Assembly: GCF_004342225.1 (NCBI RefSeq)
Contig: NZ_SMAR01000026.1
Location: 1 to 52,010, forward strand
Length of the DNA stretch: 52,010 bases
Origin: Martelella mediterranea
GTDB lineage: Bacteria > Pseudomonadota > Alphaproteobacteria > Rhizobiales > Rhizobiaceae
Direction of reading: 5' to 3'
Part shown: positions 1 through 11,718 of the stretch, in pieces
How the letters are laid out: the number at the start of each line of letters is the position of its first letter
How positions within the stretch are numbered: position 1 is the first letter of the stretch
Translations under genes and position numbers: made by a program
Notes under the pieces: generated by a model
The model's input: the letters and a program-made list of their open reading frames with translations, nothing else
What the model was told of the DNA's origin: nothing
The model's database searches: none

Positions 1-12
1 AGCTCGGGTCAT
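1..12 (-). CDS. 5' end of an unidentified gene (partial)
   Basis: Only the first four codons (Met-Thr-Arg-Ala) of a minus-strand gene lie in the window. The start is supported by a strong ribosome binding site, AAAGGAG, seven bases upstream of the ATG (complement of about 20-26). It lies downstream of ctpA and its terminator. In Brucella-like genomes a divergent polysaccharide deacetylase gene commonly follows ctpA, but four codons cannot show identity. Confidence 0.5.
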
Positions 13-189
13 CGGAAATCTCCTTTGACACAAGGAATCACAAATCACACAAAAACGGAATCCCATACGATTCATTCATCGCGCCTGACGTTCTAAACCG
101 CGATATCAGGGAATGCGCCTGTCTTTTGGTACGACCGATCGCGATTTCAGCCCTTCAGGGTGCAGCCAACTTTTGCAAATAACGCGACG

Positions 190-219
190 AAAAAGACCGG
201 TCAGTATCTGACCGGTCTT
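190..219 (-). terminator. Rho-independent terminator of ctpA
   Basis: A perfect 12-bp stem (arm AAGACCGGTCAG) with a TAT loop is followed on the minus strand by a run of five T. It starts 25 bp past the ctpA stop codon and separates ctpA from the next minus-strand gene. Confidence 0.85.
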
Positions 220-244
220 GATGTTTTCTGGCGTCAATTGTTCG

Positions 245-1639
245 TCAGTTGGCGTCTTCCATTGCCTTTTCAGGCTGTTTTGCTGCCTGCTGATCATGCG
301 CCTTCGCCTGAAGCTCTTCGACGGCCTTGCGCGGATCAGCCGGGAACGCATCATTCTTTTCCGTGCCTTCCAGAAGACCGATCGCATATTGCAGCTGAAC
401 GTCATCTTCGGGTTCACGCGGCACATAGGCGACGGAACCTGAACCTTCGTCTGTTTCCTGATCACCCTCGATGTGGCCACGCAACGCGGACTCACCTTCA
501 GGACGAATAAGGCCCTCAAGGTCTTCGGGAAGTTTCTGCTCAACGATGATATCGGGTTCGATACCGGTGCCCTGAATAGAGGTGCCGGACGGAGTGTAGT
601 AAAGCGCGGTCGTCAGGCGCAGCGAGCCCTGGTCACCAAGCGGTACAATGGTCTGAACCGAACCCTTGCCGAAGGTGCGGGTCCCCACCAGTGTCGCACG
701 CTTGAGGTCATGCAGGGCGCCTGCCACGATCTCGGATGCAGAAGCCGAGCCGCCGTTGACGAGAACCACAATCGGTTTTCCATTAGTCAGATCGCCCGGT
801 CCGGCGCTGAAGCGACGCGTTTCGCGTTCATCGCGACCGCGCGTCGAGACGACTTCACCCTCATCAAGGAAAGTATCGGAAACCGAAACAGCCTGATTGA
901 GGAAGCCACCGGGATTGAGGCGCAGATCGAGGACATAGCCTTTCAGCTTGTCTTCGGGCACCTGTGCCTGAATCTCTTTGATCGCTTCTTCAAGGCTTTC
1001 ATCAAGCTTCTCGTTCATGAAGGTCGTCAGGCGAATATAGCCGATATCGTCGTTCTCAACGCGCCATTTCACGGACTGCACCTGAATGATGCCACGCTTA
1101 ATGGTCATTTCGATCGGCTTGGTCACCCCATCGCGCAGGATAGTGATGTCGATCGGCTCGCCGACTTCACCACGCATCCGGTCGACGGCATCGTTCAGCG
1201 TCATTCCGCGAACACTTTCCCCGTCGATTTCGATGATCTTATCACCGGCGAGAACACCAGCTTCCGACGCGGGAGTGTCATCGATCGGTGCAACGACCTT
1301 TACAGCCTCGTCCTCCATTGTGACCTCAATGCCGAGACCGCCGAACTCACCTTTCGACTCGTCGCGCATCTCCATGGACTCTTCGGCTGTCATATAGCTT
1401 GAATGCGGATCAAGGCCTTTCAGCATGCCGTTGATGGCATCCTGAATCATCTTCTCTTCATCCGGCGGGGTAACGTACTGACTGCGGACACGCTCGAAAA
1501 CGTCGCCGAACAATGACATTTCACGATAGGTGGAATCGTCACTTGCCGCGCGTGCCGGTATATCGGACGAAACCAGAAACCCGGTCGCCGAAGCGCCAAT
1601 TACGACGCCTGCCAGTAATAGCGTAGCCCTACGTATCAT
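245..1639 (-). CDS. ctpA: Carboxy-terminal processing protease (S41 family)
   Basis: This is a serine protease of the CtpA/Prc family, which cleaves C-terminal regions of periplasmic or envelope proteins. From the chosen start the protein has 464 residues: an N-terminal signal/anchor segment (about 3-22), a PDZ domain (about 100-180) and the S41 core. The catalytic Ser is near 300 in GGSASASE and the Lys near 325 in FGKGS, so the Ser-Lys dyad is intact. The ATG at 1639 has AAAGG six bases upstream; in-frame codons further upstream lie inside the preceding gene. It overlaps the stop of the EnvC-like gene by 11 bp, so the two envelope genes are probably cotranscribed and translationally coupled. 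The C-terminal tail (about 390-464) is acidic and Gln-rich and less conserved. Confidence 0.95.
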   Translation of the reverse strand: MIRRATLLLAGVVIGASATGFLVSSDIPARAASDDSTYREMSLFGDVFERVRSQYVTPPDEEKMIQDAINGMLKGLDPHSSYMTAEESMEMRDESKGEFGGLGIEVTMEDEAVKVVAPIDDTPASEAGVLAGDKIIEIDGESVRGMTLNDAVDRMRGEVGEPIDITILRDGVTKPIEMTIKRGIIQVQSVKWRVENDDIGYIRLTTFMNEKLDESLEEAIKEIQAQVPEDKLKGYVLDLRLNPGGFLNQAVSVSDTFLDEGEVVSTRGRDERETRRFSAGPGDLTNGKPIVVLVNGGSASASEIVAGALHDLKRATLVGTRTFGKGSVQTIVPLGDQGSLRLTTALYYTPSGTSIQGTGIEPDIIVEQKLPEDLEGLIRPEGESALRGHIEGDQETDEGSGSVAYVPREPEDDVQLQYAIGLLEGTEKNDAFPADPRKAVEELQAKAHDQQAAKQPEKAMEDAN

Positions 1640-3056
1640 TACGTGCCTTTCCATCATTTTTCTTCGCCCACCAGGATTGAGAATCGACCGGTTTTCCATT
1701 GTGCCGAAACTCAATGTAGAGCGTCGGCCTGTCTGTTTCCAGCGCGATTGTTGCCGCGCTGGCAATGCGTTGTGCGCCCATTTCCGCCAGCGGTTCGCCG
1801 GAGAAGACAAAATCACCCTGTCGCACCTTCAGGCCATCCATGCCAGTCATCACAATATGATACTCGTCACCGACGTTAAGGATGATCATCTCCCCGTAGC
1901 TTCTGAAACGTCCGGCGTAAACCACTGTCCCGTCGGCAGGCGCGGTGACCAGTGCGCCGGGTCTTGCCGCAATGGTGATGCCTGTCGCGGAATGTCCGGT
2001 GCCATCAGGGTCGCCGAAACGGCGCAGAATTTCACCGCCGACCGGCAGCGTAAGCCGCCCTTTCAGTTCAGAAAAGGCATATGCGGGCGTAATGCGGTTT
2101 TTATCGGGCGGTTCCGACAGAGCCTGCTGTTGCGCCCGCTCACGCTGGTCTGCAGTCATCTGGCGACGGCGTTCGGCTTCCTGTTGTGCCAGAACTGCGG
2201 CATTGCGAGCAGACGTAATCTCTGTTTCCAGCGTGCCGATAAGGCTGTTCAGATCGGTGGCGCGTGCCGCAAGCGCCTCGGCCTGCTGTTGTTCTGCTGC
2301 CAGCGCTTCTGTATTTTGCGCCCGTGCCTTGTCGTTCTCAGCAATCAGAAGATCCATCCGCTTTTCTTCCTCAGCCAGCCCATCAAGGTCATTGGCAAGT
2401 GAATCGCGGGTCTCCTCCTGCTGCTGCTTGACGGACTGAAGTTGCCTGAGATCTGCCAGAACTGTTTCCAGTTTACCGCGCATTTCCGGCACAACACCAT
2501 TCAGCAAAATCGCACTTCTGACCGAGTCCAGTGCATCCCCCGGAGCCACCAGAAGAGCAGGTGGAGGGTCGCGCCCCATGCGCTGCAATGCCGCCAGAAC
2601 ATCGGCAAAAATGTCGCGCTCGCGGTTTAGTCGTATATGCAAAACGTCTTCCTGTTCAGAAAGATATGCTATGCGCGCCTCGCTCTCCGCAATCTTGCCT
2701 TCCAGCGCTCGTCGTCTGCCAGCTGAATCGACGAGGGCCTGCTTCAGACTGGCCGTGTCGCCCTGAAGCTTGTCGATTTCCTGCTGAAGCTGTTCGATCT
2801 TGTCCTGAGAAAGCGAAATTGTGTTTTGCAGACGATCCAGTTCGACCTGCTTTTCCTCGCGTTCGGAAGAGAGCTTATCCACCAGAACTCTGGAATCGGG
2901 GCTGATCGCTGTGTCATCGTCGGCGGAATCCTGGCCATGTGATAACCCGGTCCCTGCCAGCATCAGGCAAAGGCACAGCAAGGCACTCCGGAGAGGGCCG
3001 GAAAGAAAGCCAGTTTTTTCTGCCATGCGTTTACGCATCAGGCTATGCCGTTTCAT
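1629..3056 (-). CDS. EnvC-like murein hydrolase activator (degenerate M23/LytM)
   Basis: A 475-residue exported protein with an N-terminal signal peptide (hydrophobic stretch about 22-40), long coiled coils (about 60-135 and 200-310, rich in Gln/Glu/Arg) and a C-terminal LytM/M23 domain (about 335-470). The zinc-ligand motifs of active M23 peptidases are not recognisable: the HxGxD position reads as SATGITIAA and the HxH region as HIVMTG. This resembles EnvC, which activates periplasmic amidases at the division septum rather than cutting peptidoglycan itself. The start is one of three nearby Met codons and is uncertain by up to 11 residues. It overlaps ctpA. Confidence 0.85.
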   Translation of the reverse strand: MKRHSLMRKRMAEKTGFLSGPLRSALLCLCLMLAGTGLSHGQDSADDDTAISPDSRVLVDKLSSEREEKQVELDRLQNTISLSQDKIEQLQQEIDKLQGDTASLKQALVDSAGRRRALEGKIAESEARIAYLSEQEDVLHIRLNRERDIFADVLAALQRMGRDPPPALLVAPGDALDSVRSAILLNGVVPEMRGKLETVLADLRQLQSVKQQQEETRDSLANDLDGLAEEEKRMDLLIAENDKARAQNTEALAAEQQQAEALAARATDLNSLIGTLETEITSARNAAVLAQQEAERRRQMTADQRERAQQQALSEPPDKNRITPAYAFSELKGRLTLPVGGEILRRFGDPDGTGHSATGITIAARPGALVTAPADGTVVYAGRFRSYGEMIILNVGDEYHIVMTGMDGLKVRQGDFVFSGEPLAEMGAQRIASAATIALETDRPTLYIEFRHNGKPVDSQSWWAKKNDGKARNDT

Positions 3057-3167
3057 TCAGGATTTTACAAAGAATAGCGAACATGCAGCCAGAAGATTAA
3101 CGAAAGACGAAAGCGAGGATAAGACACAAATGTTTGACTGTCATTCCGGCCTTGATGAAATGGAGGC

Positions 3168-3650
3168 TCAGACGCGATGGTAGGGATGCCCGGCCATCAG
3201 TGTGACCGCGCGATAAAGCTGTTCTGCCAGTAGAATGCGGACGATCTGGTGGGGCCATGTCATGGCACCGAAATTGACGGTGAGGTCCGCGCGTGTTCTC
3301 AAGGCCGGATCAAGTCCGTCAGCACCGCCTATTGCGAATATGATTTCCCGCTTTCCCTGATCACGGTATTTCTCGATTGCGCCTGAAAATGCGACGCTGT
3401 CCATTGATTTGCCGTGCTCATCCAGCAGGATAAGAACCGTTTCCGGAGAAAGCGTGTTTTCCAGAGCCGAGGCCTCTTCACGCTTGCGGGTCTCTGCATT
3501 CCCTGCGCGACTTTCTGCGATTTCCGTGACTTTGGAAAAATCGATACCCTGCGCCCGCCCGGTCTTCTTCAGCCGGTCCAGATAGCGGGCCACAAGCTCC
3601 TTCTCCGGTCCGGACTTCAATCGTCCGACCGCAAATATTCCGAGTTTCAT
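3168..3650 (-). CDS. rlmH: 23S rRNA (pseudouridine1915-N3)-methyltransferase
   Basis: A 160-residue SPOUT-class methyltransferase that uses S-adenosylmethionine to methylate pseudouridine 1915 in helix 69 of 23S rRNA on assembled 70S ribosomes. The whole length matches the family (about 155-160). The knot region includes FAIGGADGL (about 104-112) and the C terminus has the typical LYRAV...HPYHR signature with the terminal His-Arg. It lies just downstream of rsfS, another late ribosome factor, a common pairing. Confidence 0.95.
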   Translation of the reverse strand: MKLGIFAVGRLKSGPEKELVARYLDRLKKTGRAQGIDFSKVTEIAESRAGNAETRKREEASALENTLSPETVLILLDEHGKSMDSVAFSGAIEKYRDQGKREIIFAIGGADGLDPALRTRADLTVNFGAMTWPHQIVRILLAEQLYRAVTLMAGHPYHRV

Positions 3651-3805
3651 GCGTGTTTCTTCCGGTTTCTCGCGCGTTCAGGAATTCCGCTGTCAGCTGC
3701 AGGCAACCAACTTGCACGAAAATGCACCGGAAACGCATACCGACACAAGGCCGGCCGTTTCACATCGACACGGCAGGCACCGTCAGACGCTGAAACACTT
3801 CAATA

Positions 3806-4210
3806 TCAGTGCATCCGCCCTTCATTCACTTCCGGCGCGGACCACATCTTTTCGATATTGTAGAATTCACGGACTTCAGGCCGAAATACGTGGACGATCA
3901 CGTCGCCGGTGTCGATCAGAACCCAGTCACCTGTATCCTGGCCTTCAACGCGGCACGGGCCAAGTCCCGAGCCCTCGATGTCTTTGACCAAATGGTCGCA
4001 AATTGCCATGACATGACGGTTCGAACGACCCGACACAACCACCATATGGTCGCCGAGCGCTGATTTTCCCTTGATGTCGATGGTCACAATATCTTCTGCC
4101 TTGGAATCCTCGAGACTGGCGAGGACGGCGGCGAGGGCGCGGTCTGCAGCATAAGCGCCACTTTCCCTGCCCGATAGTACGGCATTGTTTGCAGTACTTT
4201 TGGCGTGCAA
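3806..4210 (-). CDS. rsfS: Ribosomal silencing factor RsfS (Iojap/DUF143)
   Basis: An Iojap-family protein that binds uL14 of the 50S subunit and blocks subunit joining under starvation. Core motifs include DIVTIDIKGKS, DHMVVVSGRSNRH and the C-terminal DTGDVIVHVFRPEVREFYNIEKMW, split here by no gap. The start is uncertain. I chose the TTG at 4210 because AAAGGAAG lies 12 bases upstream; a CTG at 4219 has better spacing, and a TTG at 4249 has no visible ribosome binding site. The gene sits between the nadD/phosphatase pair and rlmH, as in many alphaproteobacteria. Confidence 0.9.
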   Translation of the reverse strand: MHAKSTANNAVLSGRESGAYAADRALAAVLASLEDSKAEDIVTIDIKGKSALGDHMVVVSGRSNRHVMAICDHLVKDIEGSGLGPCRVEGQDTGDWVLIDTGDVIVHVFRPEVREFYNIEKMWSAPEVNEGRMH

Positions 4211-4366
4211 TGTTGTCAGGGGTCTTCCTTTCTTTATGGACCGGAACAAGCACGGTTGCGACTCGAAACTTCTTCAGAACCGCTACCAATAAAGATAAGC
4301 GCTGAAGTGGGGCGGTTGCAAGGTTTTCCGTGGAATAAATCGCGGTCTACTGAATTGCCGTCATGT

Positions 4367-5230
4367 TCAATCTATTGAAAAAGCAACGCAGGTTGCATCG
4401 TCGCTGACTTTAAAGCGCGGAAAACGTTCGCCTTCAGGATCTTCTGAGCGTTCTATTGTCCTTAACCTTTCAATCAAGGCAACCAACCCCTGATCATGGG
4501 CGGCTCTGATCAGCTGTTGAGGTGTGAACGCGTCGTAAAGATCGCATAGGGCGGCGAACCCATCGGAGCAGAGAAGGCCGTGAACCGGGGCAGTAAGTCC
4601 GGTTTCTTCACGCACGATGCGCCCGGCGGCTTCCGGCACAAGGCCAAGTGTGAAGATGTTGCCGTCCGGCGTGTTATGTCTTGAACGCCCGGTGCGAAGG
4701 GCAGCAAGTGTCTGCGGGTCATTCTTGATGTCTTTTTCGCCGCGGAAGCCGCCGATGCGCTGAAGATGCGCACGGGCGGATTCTGCCTCGCGGTCGCGGT
4801 TCTGTTTCAGAGCCGACGTTTCGAAGACTTCGCCCGTATCGTCGCTGATCAGGAACAGGCGACTGTCTCCGAGCCCGTAGGTGACCAGCGTCTCACCTTC
4901 GATGCGCAACATCTGAAACGCGGCGGCGGGCCAGGCATAACGTGGCAGGTCGTCGGTGCCTGCTTCTTTGAAATAGAGATCCCTTGCCCGACTGTTCAGA
5001 GTCTCTACTGTTTGAGAAATCGTTTCATGTCCCGCCTGAGTGAAGCTGTCGGCGGCCAGGCCCGCAAGCCATGCGGCGTCGCTAGAATGACCGGTCATGA
5101 CCTGATGCTCGGCAATGCCGGTTGCTCCATCGATGACAAAAACGCTGTCATCGTTCCAGCCAAAGCGGTCTTCACTATGGCCGCCAATTCTGCCGGGATC
5201 ATTGATCGTTTCATGGATACGGATCTTCAT
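4367..5230 (-). CDS. PP2C-like (PPM) serine/threonine phosphatase domain protein
   Basis: A 287-residue soluble protein with the order of PPM motifs: EDRFGW near the N terminus, VIDGATG (the Asp-Gly metal-site loop), YGLGDSRLFL, LLCSDGF and the C-terminal SDDATCVAF. In PP2C enzymes these acidic residues bind two Mn/Mg ions and hydrolyse phosphoserine or phosphothreonine. The start at 5230 overlaps the nadD stop in an ATGA junction, so translation is probably coupled to nadD. The substrate cannot be inferred. It is annotated only as a protein phosphatase or hypothetical in relatives I recall. Confidence 0.75.
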   Translation of the reverse strand: MKIRIHETINDPGRIGGHSEDRFGWNDDSVFVIDGATGIAEHQVMTGHSSDAAWLAGLAADSFTQAGHETISQTVETLNSRARDLYFKEAGTDDLPRYAWPAAAFQMLRIEGETLVTYGLGDSRLFLISDDTGEVFETSALKQNRDREAESARAHLQRIGGFRGEKDIKNDPQTLAALRTGRSRHNTPDGNIFTLGLVPEAAGRIVREETGLTAPVHGLLCSDGFAALCDLYDAFTPQQLIRAAHDQGLVALIERLRTIERSEDPEGERFPRFKVSDDATCVAFSID

Positions 5231-5865
5231 GATGGTCCGTTCATCTTCCGTCTGAGTGCAGTGGAACTGAGTTCCGAGCGTGGTCCATGGATGAAGGTCC
5301 ATGCCGGCGGTCGCATAAAGGGCAGGGCTCTCGCATCGGTTTCGTTGACGCGGAAGCGTTCAAACGTTCGGGCTGTCTTGGATGAAAGGTAAGATAAAGT
5401 TGAGCCGGGCCGGTCGATCACGGCGATGGGCACCGTGCGTGCAATTGTCTGCCATTGCTGCCAGCGATGAAACCCCGCCAGATTATCCGCCCCCATGATC
5501 CAGACAAAATGCACAGCAGGGTGACGCTTCACAATGTGCGTGATGGTCCGCGCGGTAAACGCTGTTCCGAGCGACTTTTCCAGCGCGGTAACACGGATGC
5601 GCGGATCGCGCGCCAGATTTTCACTCATGGCAAGGCGCGTTGAAAGCGGCGGGAGACCGTTGCCGCTTTTCAGTGGATTTCCGGGTGTGACCAGCCACCA
5701 GAGCTGGTGCAGGCCGAGCCTGCGCAAAGCAATGTCAGCAACTAACGTATGTCCTTCATGCGGCGGATTGAAGGATCCACCGAAAAGGCCGATCGTCATG
5801 CCATCTTCCACATGCGGTATGATCAGATGCTCGCGCTTTATGGTATCGCTCTCCACAGGCTTCAC
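5227..5865 (-). CDS. nadD: Nicotinate-nucleotide adenylyltransferase
   Basis: Transfers AMP from ATP to nicotinate mononucleotide to give deamido-NAD in NAD biosynthesis. The nucleotidyltransferase hallmark [11 protein letters not shown] (about 29-39) and the C-terminal SSTALR (the ISSTxIR motif) are both present, as is [14 protein letters not shown] in the middle. Length 212 fits the family. The first 20 residues are weakly conserved, and Met23 is an alternative start. It overlaps proA upstream by 4 bp and the phosphatase gene downstream by 4 bp. Confidence 0.95.
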   Translation of the reverse strand: MKPVESDTIKREHLIIPHVEDGMTIGLFGGSFNPPHEGHTLVADIALRRLGLHQLWWLVTPGNPLKSGNGLPPLSTRLAMSENLARDPRIRVTALEKSLGTAFTARTITHIVKRHPAVHFVWIMGADNLAGFHRWQQWQTIARTVPIAVIDRPGSTLSYLSSKTARTFERFRVNETDARALPFMRPPAWTFIHGPRSELSSTALRRKMNGPS

Positions 5866-7134
5866 GCTCTGGTCTGGCCGGAGCCGCGCACACAGTATTT
5901 GAACGATGTCAGCTGTTCCACGCCGACGGGCCCGCGGGCATGCATCTTGCCGGTCGCGATGCCGATTTCCGCACCCATGCCGAATTCACCGCCATCGGCA
6001 AATTGTGTCGAAGCATTATGCAACAGGATAGCGGAGTCGATCTCGTTAAAGAAACGGGCGACCACCTCGGGATCTTCTGCAATGACAGCTTCAGTATGGT
6101 GGGATGAATATTTTTCGATGTGTCCAATCGCTCCGGAAATGCCATCAACGAGTTTCACTGCGATCACAGCATCGAGATATTCGGTGGACCAGTCTTCATC
6201 GCTGGCTTCCGTGCGGGCGGTCGCGAGGCTGAGCATGTCGTGGTCGACACGCACGAGGCAGCCCCTTGCCTCCAGTGCCTCGATCAGCGGAAGAGCAAAC
6301 CGGTCAGCAGCGGCTTTGTCGATCAGTAATGTTTCAGCAGCGCCGCAGATCCCCGTGCGTCGCATTTTGGCATTGACCACGATGTCTTTCGCCATTTCGA
6401 GTTCAGCGGACTGGTCGACATAAATGTGGCACAATCCCTCAAGGTGCGCAAAGACAGGAACACGCGCTTCTGACTGCACCCGCGCAACAAGGCTTTTGCC
6501 ACCGCGCGGCACGATCACATCCACATTGCCATTGAGGCCGGCAAGCATTTCTCCAACTGCTGCACGGTCTGTGGTCGGCACGATCTGGATGGCATCTTCC
6601 GGCAGACCAGCAGCGCTGAGGCCTGTTTTAAGCGCCGCATGAACAGCTCTGGCTGAGTGGGCGGAGTCAGAACCTCCGCGCAGTATGACAGCATTGCCTG
6701 CCTTCAGGCAAAGCGCTCCGGCATCTGCTGTAACATTCGGCCGGCTTTCATAGATCACGCCGATCACGCCGAGCGGCGTGCGTACGCGCTCAATCTGAAG
6801 ACCGTTGGGCCGATCCCAGGCGGCTATCACATCACCGACCGGATCTTTCAGGGCTGCAATCGCACGAATGCCTTCCGCCATGGCTCTGACGCGGCTCTCA
6901 TTCAGTTCTAGGCGATCGATGAATGAGCCGGTAATGCCGTTTTCTCTGGCGCGGGCGACATCTTTTGCATTTGCGTTCAGAATCTCGGCTTCGGAGGCAA
7001 AAATGGCATCGGCCATGGCATCAAGTGCCGTATTCTTCGTCTCGGCCGAGGCTATCGCGAGGGCTTTGGAGGCCTGTCTTGCACGCTTGCCAATGTCCAG
7101 CATCAGGGTGTGGATATTGTCAGACTGAAGCTGA

Positions 7135-7142
<8 letters not shown>
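5862..7142 (-). CDS. proA: Gamma-glutamyl phosphate reductase
   Basis: The second step of proline synthesis: NADPH-dependent reduction of gamma-glutamyl phosphate to glutamate semialdehyde. The 426-residue protein has the aldehyde-dehydrogenase-like fold signatures [29 protein letters not shown] and the catalytic Cys in [13 protein letters not shown]. It overlaps proB by 8 bp upstream and nadD by 4 bp downstream, giving a proB-proA-nadD operon. Confidence 0.97.
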
Positions 7143-9433
<2,291 letters not shown>

Positions 9434-9451
9434 TCAAGGTCAAAGAATATC

Positions 9452-10315
9452 GTGAAAATCGCAAGCTACAATATTCAGTTCGGCATCGGTCTCGATGGAG
9501 TTTACAATCCCGAGCGCATCGCCGCCAGTCTTGAGGGCGCCGATATTATCGCGCTTCAGGAGGTGACCCGTGGTTTTCCGAAAAACGGTGGCCGCGATAT
9601 GGTCGCCGAAATTACAACCCTTTTCCCGGATTTTTTCGTGGCTTACGGTCCTGCCGCGGATCTGCACCTTGATTTTGAAAGGCGCGAGGACGGCATTTTT
9701 GAGCGGCGGCTGCAATTCGGGAATATGATCCTGTCGCGCTGGCCGTTGCTTTCGACGCGCCACCTGCTGTTGCCGCGCAGCCGGACGATTGAAAAACTGA
9801 ACTATCAGCGCTCTGTTCTTGAAGGGATCATCGAAACCCCGCTCGGGCCTTTGCGGGTTTATTCCACGCATCTCGATCACATGAACCCTTCAGAGCGGAT
9901 CGCACAGATTCGCTTTTTGAAAGACCGGCTCTTCGGCTTTGCCCTGGAGGGTGCCGGCGTAACAGGCGGCCAGGAGTTCGGTTTGTCTGATCCGCCATTG
10001 ACGGAAGACTTTGTCATTCTGGGGGATTTCAACATGTCTCCTGAAAGCCCAGAATATCTGGAAATGGCGGGACAACGCGATATTGATGGTGCGCGCAATC
10101 TGCGGGCTGGGGTGCCGGTTGACGCGCTGAACCGCCTTGGAAAGCGCGATGAAAAACTGATTACCTGGACGCATCCTGATTTTGCAGAGGGCGAGGGGCA
10201 GTATCTCGATTATGCCTTTGTGAATGCCGGTCTGGCCCCGAAGCTGGAGGACGGCTGGATCGACCTTTCAGCCAAGGGGTCGGATCATTTCCCGCTTTGG
10301 CTCAGCTTTAAGTGA
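9452..10315 (+). CDS. Endonuclease/exonuclease/phosphatase (EEP) family hydrolase
   Basis: A 287-residue metal-dependent phosphodiesterase-fold protein. The family motifs are all present: SYNIQFG at the N terminus (Asn ligand), ALQEV (Glu ligand), YSTHLDH, ILGDFNMSP (Asp/Asn) and the C-terminal GSDHFPLW (Asp-His pair). EEP members cut nucleic acids, phospholipids or inositol phosphates, and the substrate cannot be told. It starts with GTG and is divergent from obgE across an 84-bp gap, which must hold both promoters. Confidence 0.85.
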   Translation: MKIASYNIQFGIGLDGVYNPERIAASLEGADIIALQEVTRGFPKNGGRDMVAEITTLFPDFFVAYGPAADLHLDFERREDGIFERRLQFGNMILSRWPLLSTRHLLLPRSRTIEKLNYQRSVLEGIIETPLGPLRVYSTHLDHMNPSERIAQIRFLKDRLFGFALEGAGVTGGQEFGLSDPPLTEDFVILGDFNMSPESPEYLEMAGQRDIDGARNLRAGVPVDALNRLGKRDEKLITWTHPDFAEGEGQYLDYAFVNAGLAPKLEDGWIDLSAKGSDHFPLWLSFK

Positions 10316-10322
10316 AAACAAT

Positions 10323-10346
10323 GCCGGGCCTGATGAAAGGCCCGGC
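10323..10346. terminator. Hairpin between convergent genes
   Basis: A perfect 9-bp stem (arm GCCGGGCCT) with a 6-base loop lies between the ends of the EEP gene and the downstream GNAT gene. On the minus strand it is followed by TTGTTTTC, so it may terminate that strand best. No clean T-run on the plus side. Confidence 0.6.
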
Positions 10347-10352
10347 TGTTGA

Positions 10353-10937
10353 TCAGCTGAAGCGGAAGGCTTTAAAATATTCCGGCTTCAGTGCGGTGGT
10401 TACTTCCTGCAGCATCTGGCCACGGCTGACCGACCATGTGTCTCTGAGGCCGGTGACCTGAAAACCCAGTTTCTGCTGGACACGCAGGGATGCCGGGTTT
10501 TCCGCAAATGCGCCTGAATGCAGGGTAATATCGCCCATGCGCCGGAAGAACCTGTCGGCAATCCCGGACACGGCTTCACTCATGAAGCTGCGCCCCCAGT
10601 AGTATCGGTTCAGCCAATAGCCCAGATGCCAGCCGCCTTTGCGCAGTTCGATCGAGACAACGCCGATCAGCACGTGATCGGCAGGCTGGGTGATGGCCAG
10701 CGACCATTCTCCTGTGTCTTCGGCTGTTGCGATATTAAGCCAGTCGACAGCGTCTTCAAGGGCGTAAGGGTAGGGCGCCGTTGACAGCATGCGTGTCACA
10801 GAAAAATCTGCCATGGATTGCGCAATGGCTTCTGCATCATTCATCTGCAAAGGCCTTAACAGCAACCGTTCAGTCGCTATGTCCGGCGAAGGGCCGGGCT
10901 GTCTTTCCCGCATGGCTGCGCTTGCCAGAGTGTTCAT
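10353..10937 (-). CDS. GNAT family N-acetyltransferase (RimJ/RimL-like), second copy
   Basis: A 194-residue acetyltransferase resembling the RimJ/RimL group that acetylates protein N termini or small amines using acetyl-CoA. It carries ATERLLLRPLQMNDAEAI at the N terminus, YWLNRYYWGRSFMSEAV (the acetyl-CoA binding region) and ENPASLRVQQKLGF (motif B). The start at 10937 forms an ATGA overlap with the stop of the preceding GNAT gene. The two share the layout of a tandem duplication but have diverged considerably. Confidence 0.85.
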   Translation of the reverse strand: MNTLASAAMRERQPGPSPDIATERLLLRPLQMNDAEAIAQSMADFSVTRMLSTAPYPYALEDAVDWLNIATAEDTGEWSLAITQPADHVLIGVVSIELRKGGWHLGYWLNRYYWGRSFMSEAVSGIADRFFRRMGDITLHSGAFAENPASLRVQQKLGFQVTGLRDTWSVSRGQMLQEVTTALKPEYFKAFRFS

Positions 10938-11572
10938 CGCTGACCTCCCCAGCTCTTCAGGGACATCCAGGTCCTCCGGTCGAGACGGTACCATTCGACG
11001 GCAACCGATCCGCCGACAGCAAGCGACTGCACCATGCCCGGGCCCTGAAACTGAAAGCCGCACTTTTCAAGAACGCGCTTGGACCGGCCATTGACGACCC
11101 GGCAGCGTCCATCGATGTGGTCGATTTCGTGGCGGGTTCTGAAGACCATGTCGACGAGGACCTGAATCGCCTCCGTCGTGTAACCGTTGCCCCAGTAGGG
11201 CTGGCCCATCCAGTAGCCGATTTCCACGGTGTCTTCCCTTTCAGGCAGGCTCTCAATGCCGCAGCAACCGAGGAACTCGCCGTTATCCGCTTTCGTGATG
11301 GCATAGACGCAATTGCCAATCACGCCCTCTTTCGTTCGCTCGACGAAATTGGCTGCATCTTTTTGTGTGTAAGGGTGCGGCATACGCGACACCATGGTCG
11401 CGATCGTTTCGTTGTTGGCGAGATGGGCAATGGCGTCAATGTCATCTTCGTGCGGGGCCCGTAAAACAAGCCTTTGCGACAGAAGAACGGGGCAATCCCG
11501 CCTTTGCTCGTCCGGCCTTAGCCGTTCTCTGGAAAGCCGGGACTGGCTCTCCCTTTGAAGTTCCCTTTGCAT
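10934..11572 (-). CDS. GNAT family N-acetyltransferase (RimJ/RimL-like), first copy
   Basis: A 212-residue GNAT protein: LLSQRLVLRAPHEDDIDAIA, then IGYWMGQPYWGNGYTTEAI and the motif B segment GRSKRVLEKCGF. The N-terminal 28 residues are Arg/Gln-rich and absent from the neighbour, so a later start is possible, although AGGA precedes the ATG at 11572. It lies directly downstream of the rpmA terminator and is translationally coupled to the second GNAT gene. Confidence 0.85.
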   Translation of the reverse strand: MQRELQRESQSRLSRERLRPDEQRRDCPVLLSQRLVLRAPHEDDIDAIAHLANNETIATMVSRMPHPYTQKDAANFVERTKEGVIGNCVYAITKADNGEFLGCCGIESLPEREDTVEIGYWMGQPYWGNGYTTEAIQVLVDMVFRTRHEIDHIDGRCRVVNGRSKRVLEKCGFQFQGPGMVQSLAVGGSVAVEWYRLDRRTWMSLKSWGGQR

Positions 11573-11601
11573 ATCTCAGGTCCTTTCCTGGGTTTGAAAC
11601 G

Positions 11602-11640
11602 AAAGAAGGGAAGATGGTGGCGTCCCATCTTCCCTTCTTT
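11602..11640 (-). terminator. Intrinsic terminator after rpmA
   Basis: A perfect 16-bp stem (arm AAAGAAGGGAAGATGG) with a 7-base loop. T-rich flanks occur on both sides, so it could work in either direction. It sits between the end of rpmA and the start of the GNAT pair. Confidence 0.85.
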
Positions 11641-11718
11641 TTCAAATTCCAGGTTCGGTAACCTGATATCTTAAAGCCGGGTCGATGTGACGCCGGCTTA
11701 TTTTTTAGCGGTTCCGGC

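Noticed and set aside
473-1402. Long plus-strand open frame opposite ctpA
   Set aside because: It mirrors a well-conserved S41 protease gene, and the product has no family-like features. Similar long antisense frames occur opposite most GC-rich genes here (for example 16989-17876, 22642-23388, 29108-30343).
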